Shown: one piece after another, positions 1-6,774 of the stretch
How positions within the stretch are numbered: the stretch's first letter is position 1
How the letters are laid out: each line of letters begins with the position of its first letter
Source of the DNA: Thermaerobacter marianensis
Lineage (GTDB): Bacteria > Bacillota > Sulfobacillia > DYIH01 > DYIG01
DNA length: 10,007 bases
NCBI GenBank assembly: GCA_020723725.1
Contig: DYIG01000047.1
Coordinates: 1 to 10,007, forward strand
Direction of reading: 5' to 3'
The notes under the pieces: generated by a model
The model's input: only the letters and a program-made list of their open reading frames with translations
The model's database searches: none
What the model was told of the DNA's origin: nothing
Made by a program: the position numbers and the translations under genes

Positions 1-34
1 CTTGTGGGAATCTGGGAGGGGGACGGGGACGGCC

Positions 35-475
35 ATGGCAAAGGTGCTTGAGATAGGGGATATTATGAAGATACTCCCTCATCGCTACCCATTATTGTTG
101 ATCGACCGTATTATTGACCTCGATCCTGGCAAAAGGGCCGTTGGTTTAAAAAATGTAACAATGAATGAACCCTTTTTCCAGGGACACTTCCCCGGGCGGC
201 CGATAATGCCGGGGGTGCTTATCATTGAGGCCATGGCCCAGGTGGGCGCCCTGGCGATCCTCAGCCTTGAGGAGTTTCAAGGGAAGCTGGGCCTTTTCGG
301 GGGCATAGACGCCACACGTTTCCGCCGTCAGGTGGTTCCGGGCGACCAACTCCGGCTGGAGGTGGAGATCACCCGGCTGCGCGGGAGAATTGGAAAGGCG
401 GAGGGGAAGGCCTGGGTGGGCGAGGATCTCGCAACGGAGGCGTCGCTTACTTTTGCTGTTGCTGACAGGGATTAA
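35..475 (+). CDS. fabZ: 3-hydroxyacyl-ACP dehydratase FabZ
   Basis: FabZ removes water from (3R)-hydroxyacyl-ACP to give trans-2-enoyl-ACP in each round of cytosolic type II fatty acid synthesis. The 146-residue protein has the usual family length. It shows the N-terminal ILPHRYPLLLIDR segment (residues 13-25), the catalytic-histidine motif FFQGHFPGRPIMPG (His51) and the downstream LIIEAMAQ helix carrying the catalytic Glu65, so the hot-dog fold active site is complete. I chose the ATG at 35 because the FabZ similarity begins there. A GGGAGGGGG purine run lies upstream at 14-22, slightly far away. A TTG at position 2 would add 11 residues that do not look like FabZ. thrC follows after 58 bases and is functionally unrelated. 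Identification is very secure; only the start is slightly open. Confidence 0.96.
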   Translation: MAKVLEIGDIMKILPHRYPLLLIDRIIDLDPGKRAVGLKNVTMNEPFFQGHFPGRPIMPGVLIIEAMAQVGALAILSLEEFQGKLGLFGGIDATRFRRQVVPGDQLRLEVEITRLRGRIGKAEGKAWVGEDLATEASLTFAVADRD

Positions 476-484
476 AATCACCCG

Positions 485-514
485 TTGTTAGGCTGCCTGA
501 CCCTGTTTTATAGT
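485..514 (+). promoter_or_regulatory. candidate promoter for thrC-thrB
   Basis: A TTGTTA box (485-490) and a TATAGT box (509-514) are separated by 18 bases. They match the sigma-A consensus at 4 of 6 and 5 of 6 positions. They lie in the only gap before thrC and would give a leader of roughly 15 bases. No threonine leader peptide, T-box or attenuator is visible, and the gap is too short for one. The call rests on box similarity and position alone. Confidence 0.35.
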
Positions 515-533
515 AGGTAGAAGCAAGGAGTGA

Positions 534-1613
534 TTGGTTCTGGGCTGGCGAGGTATTCTGCGGGAATTTGCCGACCATCTGCCCCTGACTAAGGATACGC
601 CCCTTCTCACGCTGAATGAGGGAAACACCCCCCTGATCGAGGCGACCAAGCTCTCGGGGATGTTGGGCGAAGGCGTAAGGCTTTTCCTGAAATATGAGGG
701 GTTGAACCCTTCCGGGTCTTTCAAGGACAGGGGAATGGTGCTTGCCGTTGCCAAGGCGGTTGAAGAGGGCGCGCGTAAGGTTGTGTGCGCCTCGACCGGC
801 AACACGTCCGCCTCGGCTGCAGCCTACGCGGCCCGAGCCGGGTTGGACTGCCTGGTCCTCATTCCTCACGGCAAGGTGGCCCTCGGCAAACTCGCCCAGG
901 CTATCATGTACGGAGCCAGGGTTATTGCTGTGGAGGGCAATTTCGACCAAGCCCTGGCTATTGTCCAGGAAATGAGCATGCGCCAGCAGGACATCATACT
1001 GGTTAATTCCGTGAACCCCTACCGCCTAGAGGGCCAGAAGACCGCTGCTTACGAGGTCTGCCGCGATCTTGGTAAAGCGCCGGATTTCCTTGCCATACCT
1101 GTAGGAAACGCAGGTAACATAAGTGCCTACTGGAAGGGTTTTTGTGAGGTTTATGAGTCCAATCCGTCCCTCAGTCGGCCCCGGATGCTCGGTTTTCAGG
1201 CCGCAGGCGCGGCTCCCCTGGTGACAGGTCAGACCGTCGATAAACCAGAAACGGTGGCAACCGCCATACGTATTGGCTGCCCGGTTAACCGGGAAAAGGC
1301 CATAATGGCGGTGCAGCAATCGGGTGGAATCTTTGAATCGGTAACGGATCGGGAGATTCTCCAGGCCTACTGGCTCCTTGCGGAGAAGGAGGGGGTCTTT
1401 GCCGAACCCGCCTCTTCTGCGGCTGTTGCTGGTGTGCTGAAACTCGCCCGTTCGGGGTACTTCCCTCCCGGGTCGACCATTGTCAGCGTCCTTACCGGCA
1501 ACGGTCTGAAAGACCCTGATACAGCCATGTTCAAGGGCGCCAAGCCGATGATCCTGCCTGCATCCCTGGACGCCATCGAGGAAGCCCTTCACGGGGAACT
1601 GGTAGGGGTATAG
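534..1613 (+). CDS. thrC: threonine synthase
   Basis: This PLP enzyme converts O-phospho-L-homoserine to L-threonine, the last step of threonine synthesis. The 359-residue protein is the compact bacterial form. It shows the N-terminal WRGIL start typical of the family, EGNTPLI near residue 29, the PLP-lysine motif NPSGSFKDRGM with Lys64, ASTGNTSASAAAYAARAG, the phosphate-binding PVGNAGNISAYW, and a late EPASSAAVAG segment. The start is uncertain. The TTG at 534 lies only 3 bases after the AAGGAG at 525-530. An in-frame CTG at 540 has a better 9-base spacing and would begin MGWRGIL, close to known family N-termini. The stop at 1611-1613 is one base from the thrB start, so the two genes are surely cotranscribed and probably translationally coupled. 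Confidence 0.95.
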   Translation: MVLGWRGILREFADHLPLTKDTPLLTLNEGNTPLIEATKLSGMLGEGVRLFLKYEGLNPSGSFKDRGMVLAVAKAVEEGARKVVCASTGNTSASAAAYAARAGLDCLVLIPHGKVALGKLAQAIMYGARVIAVEGNFDQALAIVQEMSMRQQDIILVNSVNPYRLEGQKTAAYEVCRDLGKAPDFLAIPVGNAGNISAYWKGFCEVYESNPSLSRPRMLGFQAAGAAPLVTGQTVDKPETVATAIRIGCPVNREKAIMAVQQSGGIFESVTDREILQAYWLLAEKEGVFAEPASSAAVAGVLKLARSGYFPPGSTIVSVLTGNGLKDPDTAMFKGAKPMILPASLDAIEEALHGELVGV

Positions 1614-1614
1614 T

Positions 1615-2538
1615 TTGGTACGCGTAAAGGTCCCTGCCACCTCAGCCAATCTGGGCGCCGGTTTTGATTGCCTGGGCATGGCCCTTTCCTTATATAACAT
1701 AGTGGAGATGCATGAAGCTCCGGGCGGCATCAAGGTGGATGTCGAGGGCGAAGGGGTTCAGTACCTGCCTCGTGGCCCGGAAAACCTGGTAATCCAGGTC
1801 GCCCGGCGGGTGTTTGAGAGGGTTGGATACCATCCCGCCGGGTTAAACGTGCGACTCGTGAACGCCATCCCTCCATCAAGGGGCTTGGGCTCAAGTTCGG
1901 CGGCGATCTGCGGAGCGCTTGTTGCGGCCAATGTGTTAAGTGGCGGAACCCTCGGTAATGAGGAGTTGTTGCAGATGGCCGTTGAGATCGAGGGACACCC
2001 CGATAATGTAACCCCTGCCTTCCTGGGGGGGGTTACGGTGGCCTGCATGTCCGGTCGCCGGACGGTTTATGCCAGATTCGACCCTCCCGGGGGGTTAAGG
2101 CTTGGTGTAATCATCCCGGACCGCCCCCTCAGTACTCAGGAGGCGCGCGCCGCCCTGCCAAAAACCGTTGCCATGGCGGATGCGGTCTATAACATACAGC
2201 ATGCATGTTTATTGGTGGCCGCTCTCACAGGTGGCAGATGGGATCTTATAGGCGAGGCATTAGGTGACAGGTTGCCCCAGCCGTATCGCGCGCCCCTCTT
2301 GCCAGGGCTTGCTGCGGCCCTGGAACCGAAACCGCGTCCCGGGGTCATCGGGACCTGTCTTAGCGGGTCCGGTTCCACTGTGCTGGTCTTCCTGGAGCCG
2401 GGCGTGGATGAGGAAACCGCACGGTCGTCCGTAGGCGAGATAGCCGATCTGTTCCGGAACCAGGGAATGGGTTGCCGCAGTATGGTTGTTGACCCGGATA
2501 CCGCTGGTGTCCAGCTTACCTACCTGCGTAGTATTTAG
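1615..2538 (+). CDS. thrB: homoserine kinase
   Basis: ThrB is a cytosolic GHMP-family kinase that phosphorylates L-homoserine with ATP to O-phosphohomoserine, the substrate of the ThrC encoded just upstream. The 307-residue length is normal. The N-terminal PATSANLGAGFDCLG (residues 7-21) and the GHMP phosphate-binding loop PPSRGLGSSSAAICG (about 86-100) are both present. EGHPDNVTPAFLGG follows, and a C-terminal GTCLSGSGSTVL segment completes the third conserved GHMP motif. Translation appears to start at TTG 1615, one base past the thrC stop, with a weak AGGGGT as ribosome site inside the thrC end. This arrangement suggests coupling that keeps kinase and synthase in step. No homoserine dehydrogenase or aspartokinase gene is in this window. 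Confidence 0.96.
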   Translation: MVRVKVPATSANLGAGFDCLGMALSLYNIVEMHEAPGGIKVDVEGEGVQYLPRGPENLVIQVARRVFERVGYHPAGLNVRLVNAIPPSRGLGSSSAAICGALVAANVLSGGTLGNEELLQMAVEIEGHPDNVTPAFLGGVTVACMSGRRTVYARFDPPGGLRLGVIIPDRPLSTQEARAALPKTVAMADAVYNIQHACLLVAALTGGRWDLIGEALGDRLPQPYRAPLLPGLAAALEPKPRPGVIGTCLSGSGSTVLVFLEPGVDEETARSSVGEIADLFRNQGMGCRSMVVDPDTAGVQLTYLRSI

Positions 2539-2552
2539 TTTTACCGATAACG

Positions 2553-2608
2553 GATTTTCAGATTTTCAGAAATTCTGATTTTCAGATTGTAAAAACATAG
2601 ACCTATGT
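2553..2608. repeat. imperfect octamer array and small palindromes between thrB and secG
   Basis: Five 8-base units lie end to end at 2553-2592. Units 1, 2 and 4 are exactly GATTTTCA; unit 3 is GAAATTCT and unit 5 is GATTGTAA. The 13-base palindrome TCAGAAATTCTGA (2566-2578) sits across units 2 to 4, and a second palindrome, ACATAGACCTATGT, follows at 2595-2608. The stretch is AT-rich and non-coding. It could be an operator region, a polymerase-slippage product, or neutral sequence. No known regulator site is recognised. Confidence 0.5.
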
Positions 2609-2695
2609 ACTCTGTTCGAAATTTTCCCAACTTGCATTCGCTTTCTTTTATGTGGCAGTATATACTTTGACACTTTAACAAGGGAGGCGTCCCTG

Positions 2696-2923
2696 CTGGT
2701 TACATTTTTGACAGTTTTGATGGTTCTTTCGGCGCTCGGCATCATTGCCGCGGTGCTTTTGCAGTCAGGAACAGATGCCGGGCTTTCCGGGGCTATAGCC
2801 GGTGGGGCTGAAACGATTTTCGGGAAGAAAAAAGGTCTTGACGAGTTCCTTTCAAAAATAACTATTATACTCGCCGGTGTTTTCCTTCTTGTAGGGATCA
2901 TAATTGCGATCATTGAGCGATAG
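2696..2923 (+). CDS. secG: protein translocase subunit SecG
   Basis: SecG is the small accessory subunit of the SecYEG channel in the plasma membrane and promotes SecA-driven export. The product shows a first hydrophobic helix, the family signature VLLQSGTDAGLSGAIAGGAE, an FGKKKG loop, and a second hydrophobic helix ending IIIAIIER. The start is notable. The strong site AGGGAGG (2681-2687) is followed at proper spacing only by in-frame CTG codons at 2693 and 2696, giving 75-76 residues, the length of Bacillus SecG. The TTG at 2708 is 20 bases from the site, and the ATG at 2720 would remove much of helix 1. I therefore infer a CTG start, with TTG 2708 as the conservative choice. A TATACT at 2661-2666 may be a -10 box, but no good -35 box matches it. 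rnr follows after a hairpin. Confidence 0.9.
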   Translation: MVTFLTVLMVLSALGIIAAVLLQSGTDAGLSGAIAGGAETIFGKKKGLDEFLSKITIILAGVFLLVGIIIAIIER

Positions 2924-2956
2924 GGAGTTAAGGATTTGCAATCTAAATGCATGTAT

Positions 2957-2983
2957 AAGGTGCCGTTAACGGGCACCTTTTTT
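2957..2983 (+). terminator. intrinsic terminator or attenuator between secG and rnr
   Basis: AAGGTGCC (2957-2964) pairs fully with GGCACCTT (2972-2979) around a 7-base loop. The T-run at 2978-2983 overlaps the 3' arm, giving the classical intrinsic terminator shape. It ends four bases before the GGGAGGGG ribosome site of rnr. Either it closes the secG transcript and rnr has little promoter space of its own, or it is a partial terminator that sets how much rnr is made by read-through. Confidence 0.8.
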
Positions 2984-3000
2984 GTCTGGGAGGGGTGGAA

Positions 3001-5166
3001 TTGTCTGATCGGTCGACGGTAATAGAATTCATGCGTGCCAAAGCCTATCGCCCGTTGACAGCGGCGGAGCTGATCTCTGTGTTGGGTATCAACTTCTCTG
3101 AGGAGAAGCGCTTCAAGGCGCTGCTGACGGAGATGGAGCAGGACGGCGAGATCGTCCGTACCCGTTTCGACCGTTATGGGGTCCCTGAACGCATGAACTT
3201 GGTGGTCGGCGTTTTCCGAGGACACGAGAAGGGTTTCGGATTTGTGATACCCTTTGATGAAACCCTGTCCGATCTCTTCATCCCTCCCGGGTCTATGGGC
3301 GGGGCCATGCATGGCGACAGGGTGGTGGCCCGCCGGTCAACCAGCCGTCCTAGCCGGGGGGCCAATCCCGAGGGGGAGATCATCAGGGTTCTAAAGAGGG
3401 TAAATACGCGCGTTACCGGTACGGTGGAAAAGCACCGCGGGCACGGTTACGTCATCCCCGATGAAAAGAGGTTGCCATTTGCGGTCGCCGTTGCCGGTCG
3501 CAATCTGAAGGACGTCCGCACCGGCGACAAGGTGGTGGTGGAGATCACCGAATGGCCCACGGAAAGGCGCGGCCCCGCCGGTAAGGTGGTTGAACGCCTG
3601 GGTCGCGCGGGCGCCCCGGGTGTCGATGTGCTCAGCCTCATTCACCGTTACGGGTTACCCCTCCGGTTCCCCGACGAGGTTTTGGACGAAGCCTCGGCAA
3701 TACCGCTGGAGGTTGAGGAAGGGGACTTGTCCGGGAGGTTGGATCTGCGGGGTGAGATAGTTTTCACTATCGACGGAGAGACCGCCAAGGACTTCGACGA
3801 CGCCGTATCCATTGAAGCGTTTTCATCGGGTCCCGCTGCCTGGCGGCTGGGGGTACATATAGCGGATGTTGCGCATTATGTAGCTGAGGGCAGCAAGCTC
3901 GACGGTGAGGCTTATGAACGCGGGACCAGTGTCTACCTTGTCGACCGCGTTGTCCCGATGTTGCCCGAACGCCTCTCCAATGGGATCTGCAGCCTGAATC
4001 CCGGCCAGCCCAGGCTCACGATGAGCGTGTTCATGGATGTCGATGGCCAGGGCCGGGTTATTGGCCACGAGATTAAGCCGAGCGTCATACAGAGCAGGGC
4101 AAGACTCACCTACACCGAAGCCTGGAGGGTGATCAACCAAGGCGGGTGTCCCGTTGACCCGGGGGCCAGTGCGGTGGTTCTGGCCTGTTCTGATGAAGAG
4201 GCCTCCCTGATCCCGCAGGTGCTGTTGGAGATGGGTCGGCTGGCCGAGGTGCTCAGGGTAAAGAGGCTGGCCAGGGGGAGCATCGATTTTGACCTGCCGG
4301 AGGCAGCCGTCACCTTGGATCCCCGGACCGGTTTCCCGATCGAGATCTCAAAGGCCGAGAGGAACCCGGCTCACCGGCTGATTGAGGAGTTCATGCTCCT
4401 GGCCAACGAGGTGGTCGCGGAACACTGCTCTTGGTTACAGATCCCGTTTGTTTACAGGGTGCACGAGCCCCCGGATGCCGAGCGGCTGGATGCCCTGGCT
4501 GACATTCTGCACAACCTGGGCATCCCTTTCCGGGCCTCCAAACACCCCGCCGAGTTTCAGAAGGCGCTGGAGCGTGTGCAGGGGACACCGGAAGAAGCGC
4601 TGGTCAGCGCCATTATGCTTCGTTCAATGAAGCAGGCGCGTTACGCTGCCCAGAATGTCGGGCACTTCGGACTGGGTGCCCGTTTCTATACCCATTTCAC
4701 TTCGCCGATACGCCGTTACCCCGATCTTATGGTCCACAGGGTTCTCAAGACCATTTTGTCTGGAGGTATCAACAACCGGGTAACGGATCGCTGGAATGCC
4801 GCCTTCCCGGAAGCGGCTGCCCATTGCTCCGTCCGTGAACGGCAGGCCGCCGAGGCAGAGATGGAGACGGTCAAGGTGAAGATGGCGCAGTACATGAGCC
4901 AGAGGATAGGCGAGGTTTACAAGGGTATTATCTCTGGTGTGACATCTTTTGGCTTTTTCGTTCAACTGGAAAACTTAATAGAAGGGTTGGTGCATATCAG
5001 CACCCTTACAGACGATTATTACCAATACGATGAAAAGGCGCATCTGCTTCTCGGTGAAAGGACAGGACGGCGTTTCCGCCTCGGGGATGCAGTTGAAATT
5101 CTGGTTGTATCAGCCGATCCAGAGCTCGCCCAGATCGATTTCAACCTGGCAGATGCGGTGTTATAA
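3001..5166 (+). CDS. rnr: ribonuclease R
   Basis: RNase R is a processive, hydrolytic 3'-to-5' exoribonuclease of the RNase II/RNB family that can degrade structured RNA. It works with SmpB-tmRNA, encoded downstream, to clear defective mRNAs. From the TTG at 3001 it has 721 residues. The order is a winged-helix segment (RPLTAAELISVLGIN), two cold-shock/OB regions (about 65-225), the RNB domain, and a C-terminal S1 domain (about 635-715). The metal-binding motif TIDGETAKDFDDA supplies Asp258, Asp264, Asp266 and Asp267. FTSPIRRYPDLMVHR marks the end of the RNB core. The C-terminus is short and lacks the long lysine-rich tail of the E. coli enzyme. TTG 3001 lies 7 bases after the GGAGG at 2989-2993; a GTG at 2995 would sit inside the ribosome site. 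Confidence 0.96.
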   Translation: MSDRSTVIEFMRAKAYRPLTAAELISVLGINFSEEKRFKALLTEMEQDGEIVRTRFDRYGVPERMNLVVGVFRGHEKGFGFVIPFDETLSDLFIPPGSMGGAMHGDRVVARRSTSRPSRGANPEGEIIRVLKRVNTRVTGTVEKHRGHGYVIPDEKRLPFAVAVAGRNLKDVRTGDKVVVEITEWPTERRGPAGKVVERLGRAGAPGVDVLSLIHRYGLPLRFPDEVLDEASAIPLEVEEGDLSGRLDLRGEIVFTIDGETAKDFDDAVSIEAFSSGPAAWRLGVHIADVAHYVAEGSKLDGEAYERGTSVYLVDRVVPMLPERLSNGICSLNPGQPRLTMSVFMDVDGQGRVIGHEIKPSVIQSRARLTYTEAWRVINQGGCPVDPGASAVVLACSDEEASLIPQVLLEMGRLAEVLRVKRLARGSIDFDLPEAAVTLDPRTGFPIEISKAERNPAHRLIEEFMLLANEVVAEHCSWLQIPFVYRVHEPPDAERLDALADILHNLGIPFRASKHPAEFQKALERVQGTPEEALVSAIMLRSMKQARYAAQNVGHFGLGARFYTHFTSPIRRYPDLMVHRVLKTILSGGINNRVTDRWNAAFPEAAAHCSVRERQAAEAEMETVKVKMAQYMSQRIGEVYKGIISGVTSFGFFVQLENLIEGLVHISTLTDDYYQYDEKAHLLLGERTGRRFRLGDAVEILVVSADPELAQIDFNLADAVL

Positions 5167-5167
5167 T
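5159..5167 (+). promoter_or_regulatory. candidate extended -10 promoter for the ccmH-like gene
   Basis: TGTTATAAT (5159-5167) is a TG-N-TATAAT extended -10 element overlapping the rnr stop codon, with no clear -35 box, as such promoters often lack. Transcription would start near 5174, leaving a short leader ahead of the GGAGGTGAT ribosome site at 5183-5191. It would let the ccmH-like and smpB genes be transcribed apart from rnr. The call rests on consensus match and position. Confidence 0.4.
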
Positions 5168-5196
5168 TATTTGAGTAATGCGGGAGGTGATCTTGT

Positions 5197-5694
5197 TTGC
5201 GTCGTTCTTATATGATTGCGCTCTTGAGCGTTTTGCTTTTGATGTCATCGGCTGTGGTTCAGGGCAAGGCTGTTAGTTTGACGCCGGAACAGCAGGAAAT
5301 GGCCAGCGAAATCGAATACCTCCTGCGTTGTCCAGTTTGTGAGGGTCAGGCGGTTGCCGAATCGAATGCCGAGGTTGCCCAGCAGATAAAAGAAAAAGTG
5401 CGTGAAATGATCGCCGAGGGCAAATCCAAGGATGAGATCTTAGGTTATTATGTCGACCGGTACGGCGATTGGATCATCAGCAAGCCTCCTGCAAGGGGCG
5501 CGGGCTTGGTGGCATGGTTGCTCCCAGTTGCTGTTGTGGTCATAGGTTTGGGTGTTCTGATAGGCGTGTTCAGACGCGGTAAGGGGACGGTCGCCGGTGG
5601 CAGCTCGGTTGTTGGCGGTTCAACCAGCCAGGGTTTCGGCAAGGCAGGACTGAACGATGATCAGATAAATGAAAAGTTGAAGGACTATGTCTGA
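5197..5694 (+). CDS. ccmH: CcmH-type cytochrome c biogenesis thiol-disulfide protein
   Basis: CcmH/CycL proteins hold the haem-binding cysteines of apocytochrome c reduced for haem attachment on the outer face of the membrane. The 165-residue product has a hydrophobic N-terminus like a signal peptide or anchor (about 5-22). LLRCPVCEGQAVAES follows, with Cys45 and Cys48 forming the LRCxxC motif. A helical domain continues through YYVDRYGDWII, and there is a transmembrane segment near 103-125 and a glycine/serine-rich tail. The start is TTG 5197, nine bases after the GGAGG of a near-perfect anti-16S match. The gene sits between rnr and smpB with no other Ccm gene in the window, which is unusual. 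The smpB start lies nine bases past its stop. Family assignment is firm; its role in this host is inferred. Confidence 0.88.
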   Translation: MRRSYMIALLSVLLLMSSAVVQGKAVSLTPEQQEMASEIEYLLRCPVCEGQAVAESNAEVAQQIKEKVREMIAEGKSKDEILGYYVDRYGDWIISKPPARGAGLVAWLLPVAVVVIGLGVLIGVFRRGKGTVAGGSSVVGGSTSQGFGKAGLNDDQINEKLKDYV

Positions 5695-5702
5695 GGTTGT
5701 AA

Positions 5703-6176
5703 ATGGCTGAAAGGAAATCCGAGGGTGTGAAGGTCATTGCCGAGAACCGAAAGGCTCGGCATGATTTTCATATAGAGGAAACGATTGAAGCGGGCCTCGT
5801 CCTTACCGGAACAGAGATAAAATCCATCAGGGCTGGACGGGCGAACCTCCGGGACAGCCATGCGCGCATAGAGCGGGGCGAAGCGATCCTTTATAACCTG
5901 CACATCTCCCCCTATGAACAGGGGAATCGCTATAATCACGATCCTCTGCGTCCTCGCAAGCTCCTGCTGCACCGCCGGGAAATAGACAGTCTCTTCGGCA
6001 AGGTCCGCATCAAGGGTTACGCCCTGATCCCCCTGCGGCTGTATCTGCGCAACGGTCGGGCCAAGGTTGAGCTGGCCCTGGCAAAAGGCAAGAAGCTGTA
6101 TGACAAACGCGAGGATATAGCCAAGAGGGAAGCCCTTTTGCGAATCGAGCGCACTTTGAAATCACGCGATAGATAA
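5703..6176 (+). CDS. smpB: tmRNA-binding protein SmpB
   Basis: SmpB binds tmRNA and delivers it to stalled ribosomes, standing in for the missing codon-anticodon contact in trans-translation. The 157-residue protein is of family length. It shows the N-terminal AENRKARHDFHIEETIEAG, the GTEIKSIRAGRANLRDSHA core, the NLHISPYEQGNRYNHDP loop and RPRKLLLHRREI. The basic C-terminal tail (KKLYDKREDIAKREALLRIERTLKS region) is the part known to enter the mRNA channel. ATG 5703 follows a GAGGTTGT ribosome site that overlaps the stop of the ccmH-like gene. The last codons contain the ssrA promoter, and ssrA itself starts 28 bases after the stop, so the protein and its RNA partner are physically paired. 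Confidence 0.97.
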   Translation: MAERKSEGVKVIAENRKARHDFHIEETIEAGLVLTGTEIKSIRAGRANLRDSHARIERGEAILYNLHISPYEQGNRYNHDPLRPRKLLLHRREIDSLFGKVRIKGYALIPLRLYLRNGRAKVELALAKGKKLYDKREDIAKREALLRIERTLKSRDR

Positions 6177-6185
6177 TGTTATAAT
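6156..6185 (+). promoter_or_regulatory. ssrA promoter inside the end of smpB
   Basis: TTGAAA (6156-6161) and a perfect TATAAT (6180-6185) are 18 bases apart. Transcription would start near 6192, about 13 bases before the mature tmRNA 5' end at 6205, which fits a short leader removed by RNase P. The -35 box lies in the last smpB codons, so ssrA can be made independently of smpB. Confidence 0.75.
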
Positions 6186-6204
6186 AAAAAATGCTCTGTC
6201 TAAT

Positions 6205-6552
6205 GGGGGTGAGCTAGGTTCGACGTTAGACAGGTGGGTAAGGGAAGCGAGCCGAGGGCGCCTCGTTAAACCGCATCGCACGTTAAGTGCCAACGAAGAA
6301 TTCGCTCTCGCTGCTTAAGATAAGCTAGCGACGTCCGGCGGAGACTCTCCCGCAGTCCCCGTTTGGACGCCAACTGGCGGGATGGTCACGGTTCGATGTC
6401 CGGCGCTCCGTGGCGAGAAACACCGGACTGGTCTCTGGCGGGTCCTGCCTCTGGGAACCGTTATGGGACGAGAAACCGATCAGGGGATACGCTCGTAGAT
6501 GCCCTTACTGGCTTGCTGGCGGACCCGGGTGCAACTCCCGGCACCTCCACCA
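6205..6552 (+). ncRNA. ssrA: transfer-messenger RNA (tmRNA)
   Basis: tmRNA acts first as an alanyl-tRNA and then as an mRNA, to free stalled ribosomes and tag their product for proteolysis. The 5' GGGGGTG (6205-6211) pairs over all seven positions (one G-U) with CACCTCC (6542-6548). It is followed by discriminator A and an encoded CCA at 6550-6552. The T-stem CCGGG/CCCGG lies at 6525-6541. The tag frame begins at GCC 6289 and reads ANEEFALAA, then TAA at 6316-6318. With the tRNA-borne alanine the tag is AANEEFALAA, ending in the degron ALAA seen in other bacteria. This encoded tag is one codon shorter than the common ten. The T-loop is TGCAACT, not the usual TTCRANT form. Confidence 0.96.
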
Positions 6553-6562
6553 AAAATGACCT

Positions 6563-6616
6563 GAACCTGTCCATAGGTCGCGCGCTGCGCACGGCAGATT
6601 TGGCGGGTTCTTTTTG
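6563..6616 (+). terminator. probable ssrA terminator
   Basis: GAACCTGTC (6563-6571) can pair with GGCGGGTTC (6602-6610) over nine positions, two of them G-U. The 30-base interior can form a small GCGC hairpin of its own, and TTTTTG follows directly. It lies just past the tmRNA CCA end. The long, G-U-containing stem makes it less certain than the secG-rnr hairpin. Confidence 0.45.
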
Positions 6617-6627
6617 TTTGTTGGCAA

Positions 6628-6774
6628 CTGGTATGTCTTCGGGAACAGAGGGTGCATCGCTCCAATCTGGTGGAACAGCGGGAACCATTGATCATCACTC
6701 AGAATGGTGAAGCCAAAGCTGTCTTGCAGGATAGCGGGAGGACTCCTGATGCAATTCCCGGTTCTCTTGACCGA
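6628..6774 (+). pseudogene. Phd/YefM-family antitoxin fragment
   Basis: This frame reads EPLIITQNGEAKAVLQD (6682-6732), the strongly conserved core of Phd/YefM-type antitoxins, which bind and neutralise RelE/ParE or Doc toxins and repress their own operon. Upstream, LREQRVHRSNLVEQR resembles the preceding helix of the family but is imperfect. No start codon, ribosome site or complete N-terminus is present. After VLQD the similarity stops abruptly, the frame continues as SGRTPDAIPGSLDR and ends at TGA 6772. The expected ESYE segment and C-terminal toxin-binding region are missing, which suggests a deletion joining the antitoxin middle to the toxin middle. I judge it a non-functional relic. Confidence 0.72.

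Noticed and set aside
2667..2672. Perfect TTGACA as a -35 box upstream of secG
   Set aside because: The -10 position would fall in CGTCCCTG, within or past the ribosome site, so it cannot drive secG in the normal way.
6363..6710. Open frame of 115 codons across the tmRNA and its downstream region
   Set aside because: It lies mainly inside ssrA and has no protein-like features or family motifs.
6750..6761. TGCAATTCCCGG, an 11-of-12 copy of TGCAACTCCCGG in the ssrA T-arm, as a possible attachment-site repeat
   Set aside because: The match is too short, the flanks need a gap to align, and the bases fall in the ParE relic, where they encode a plausible QFP. Chance is the simplest reading.
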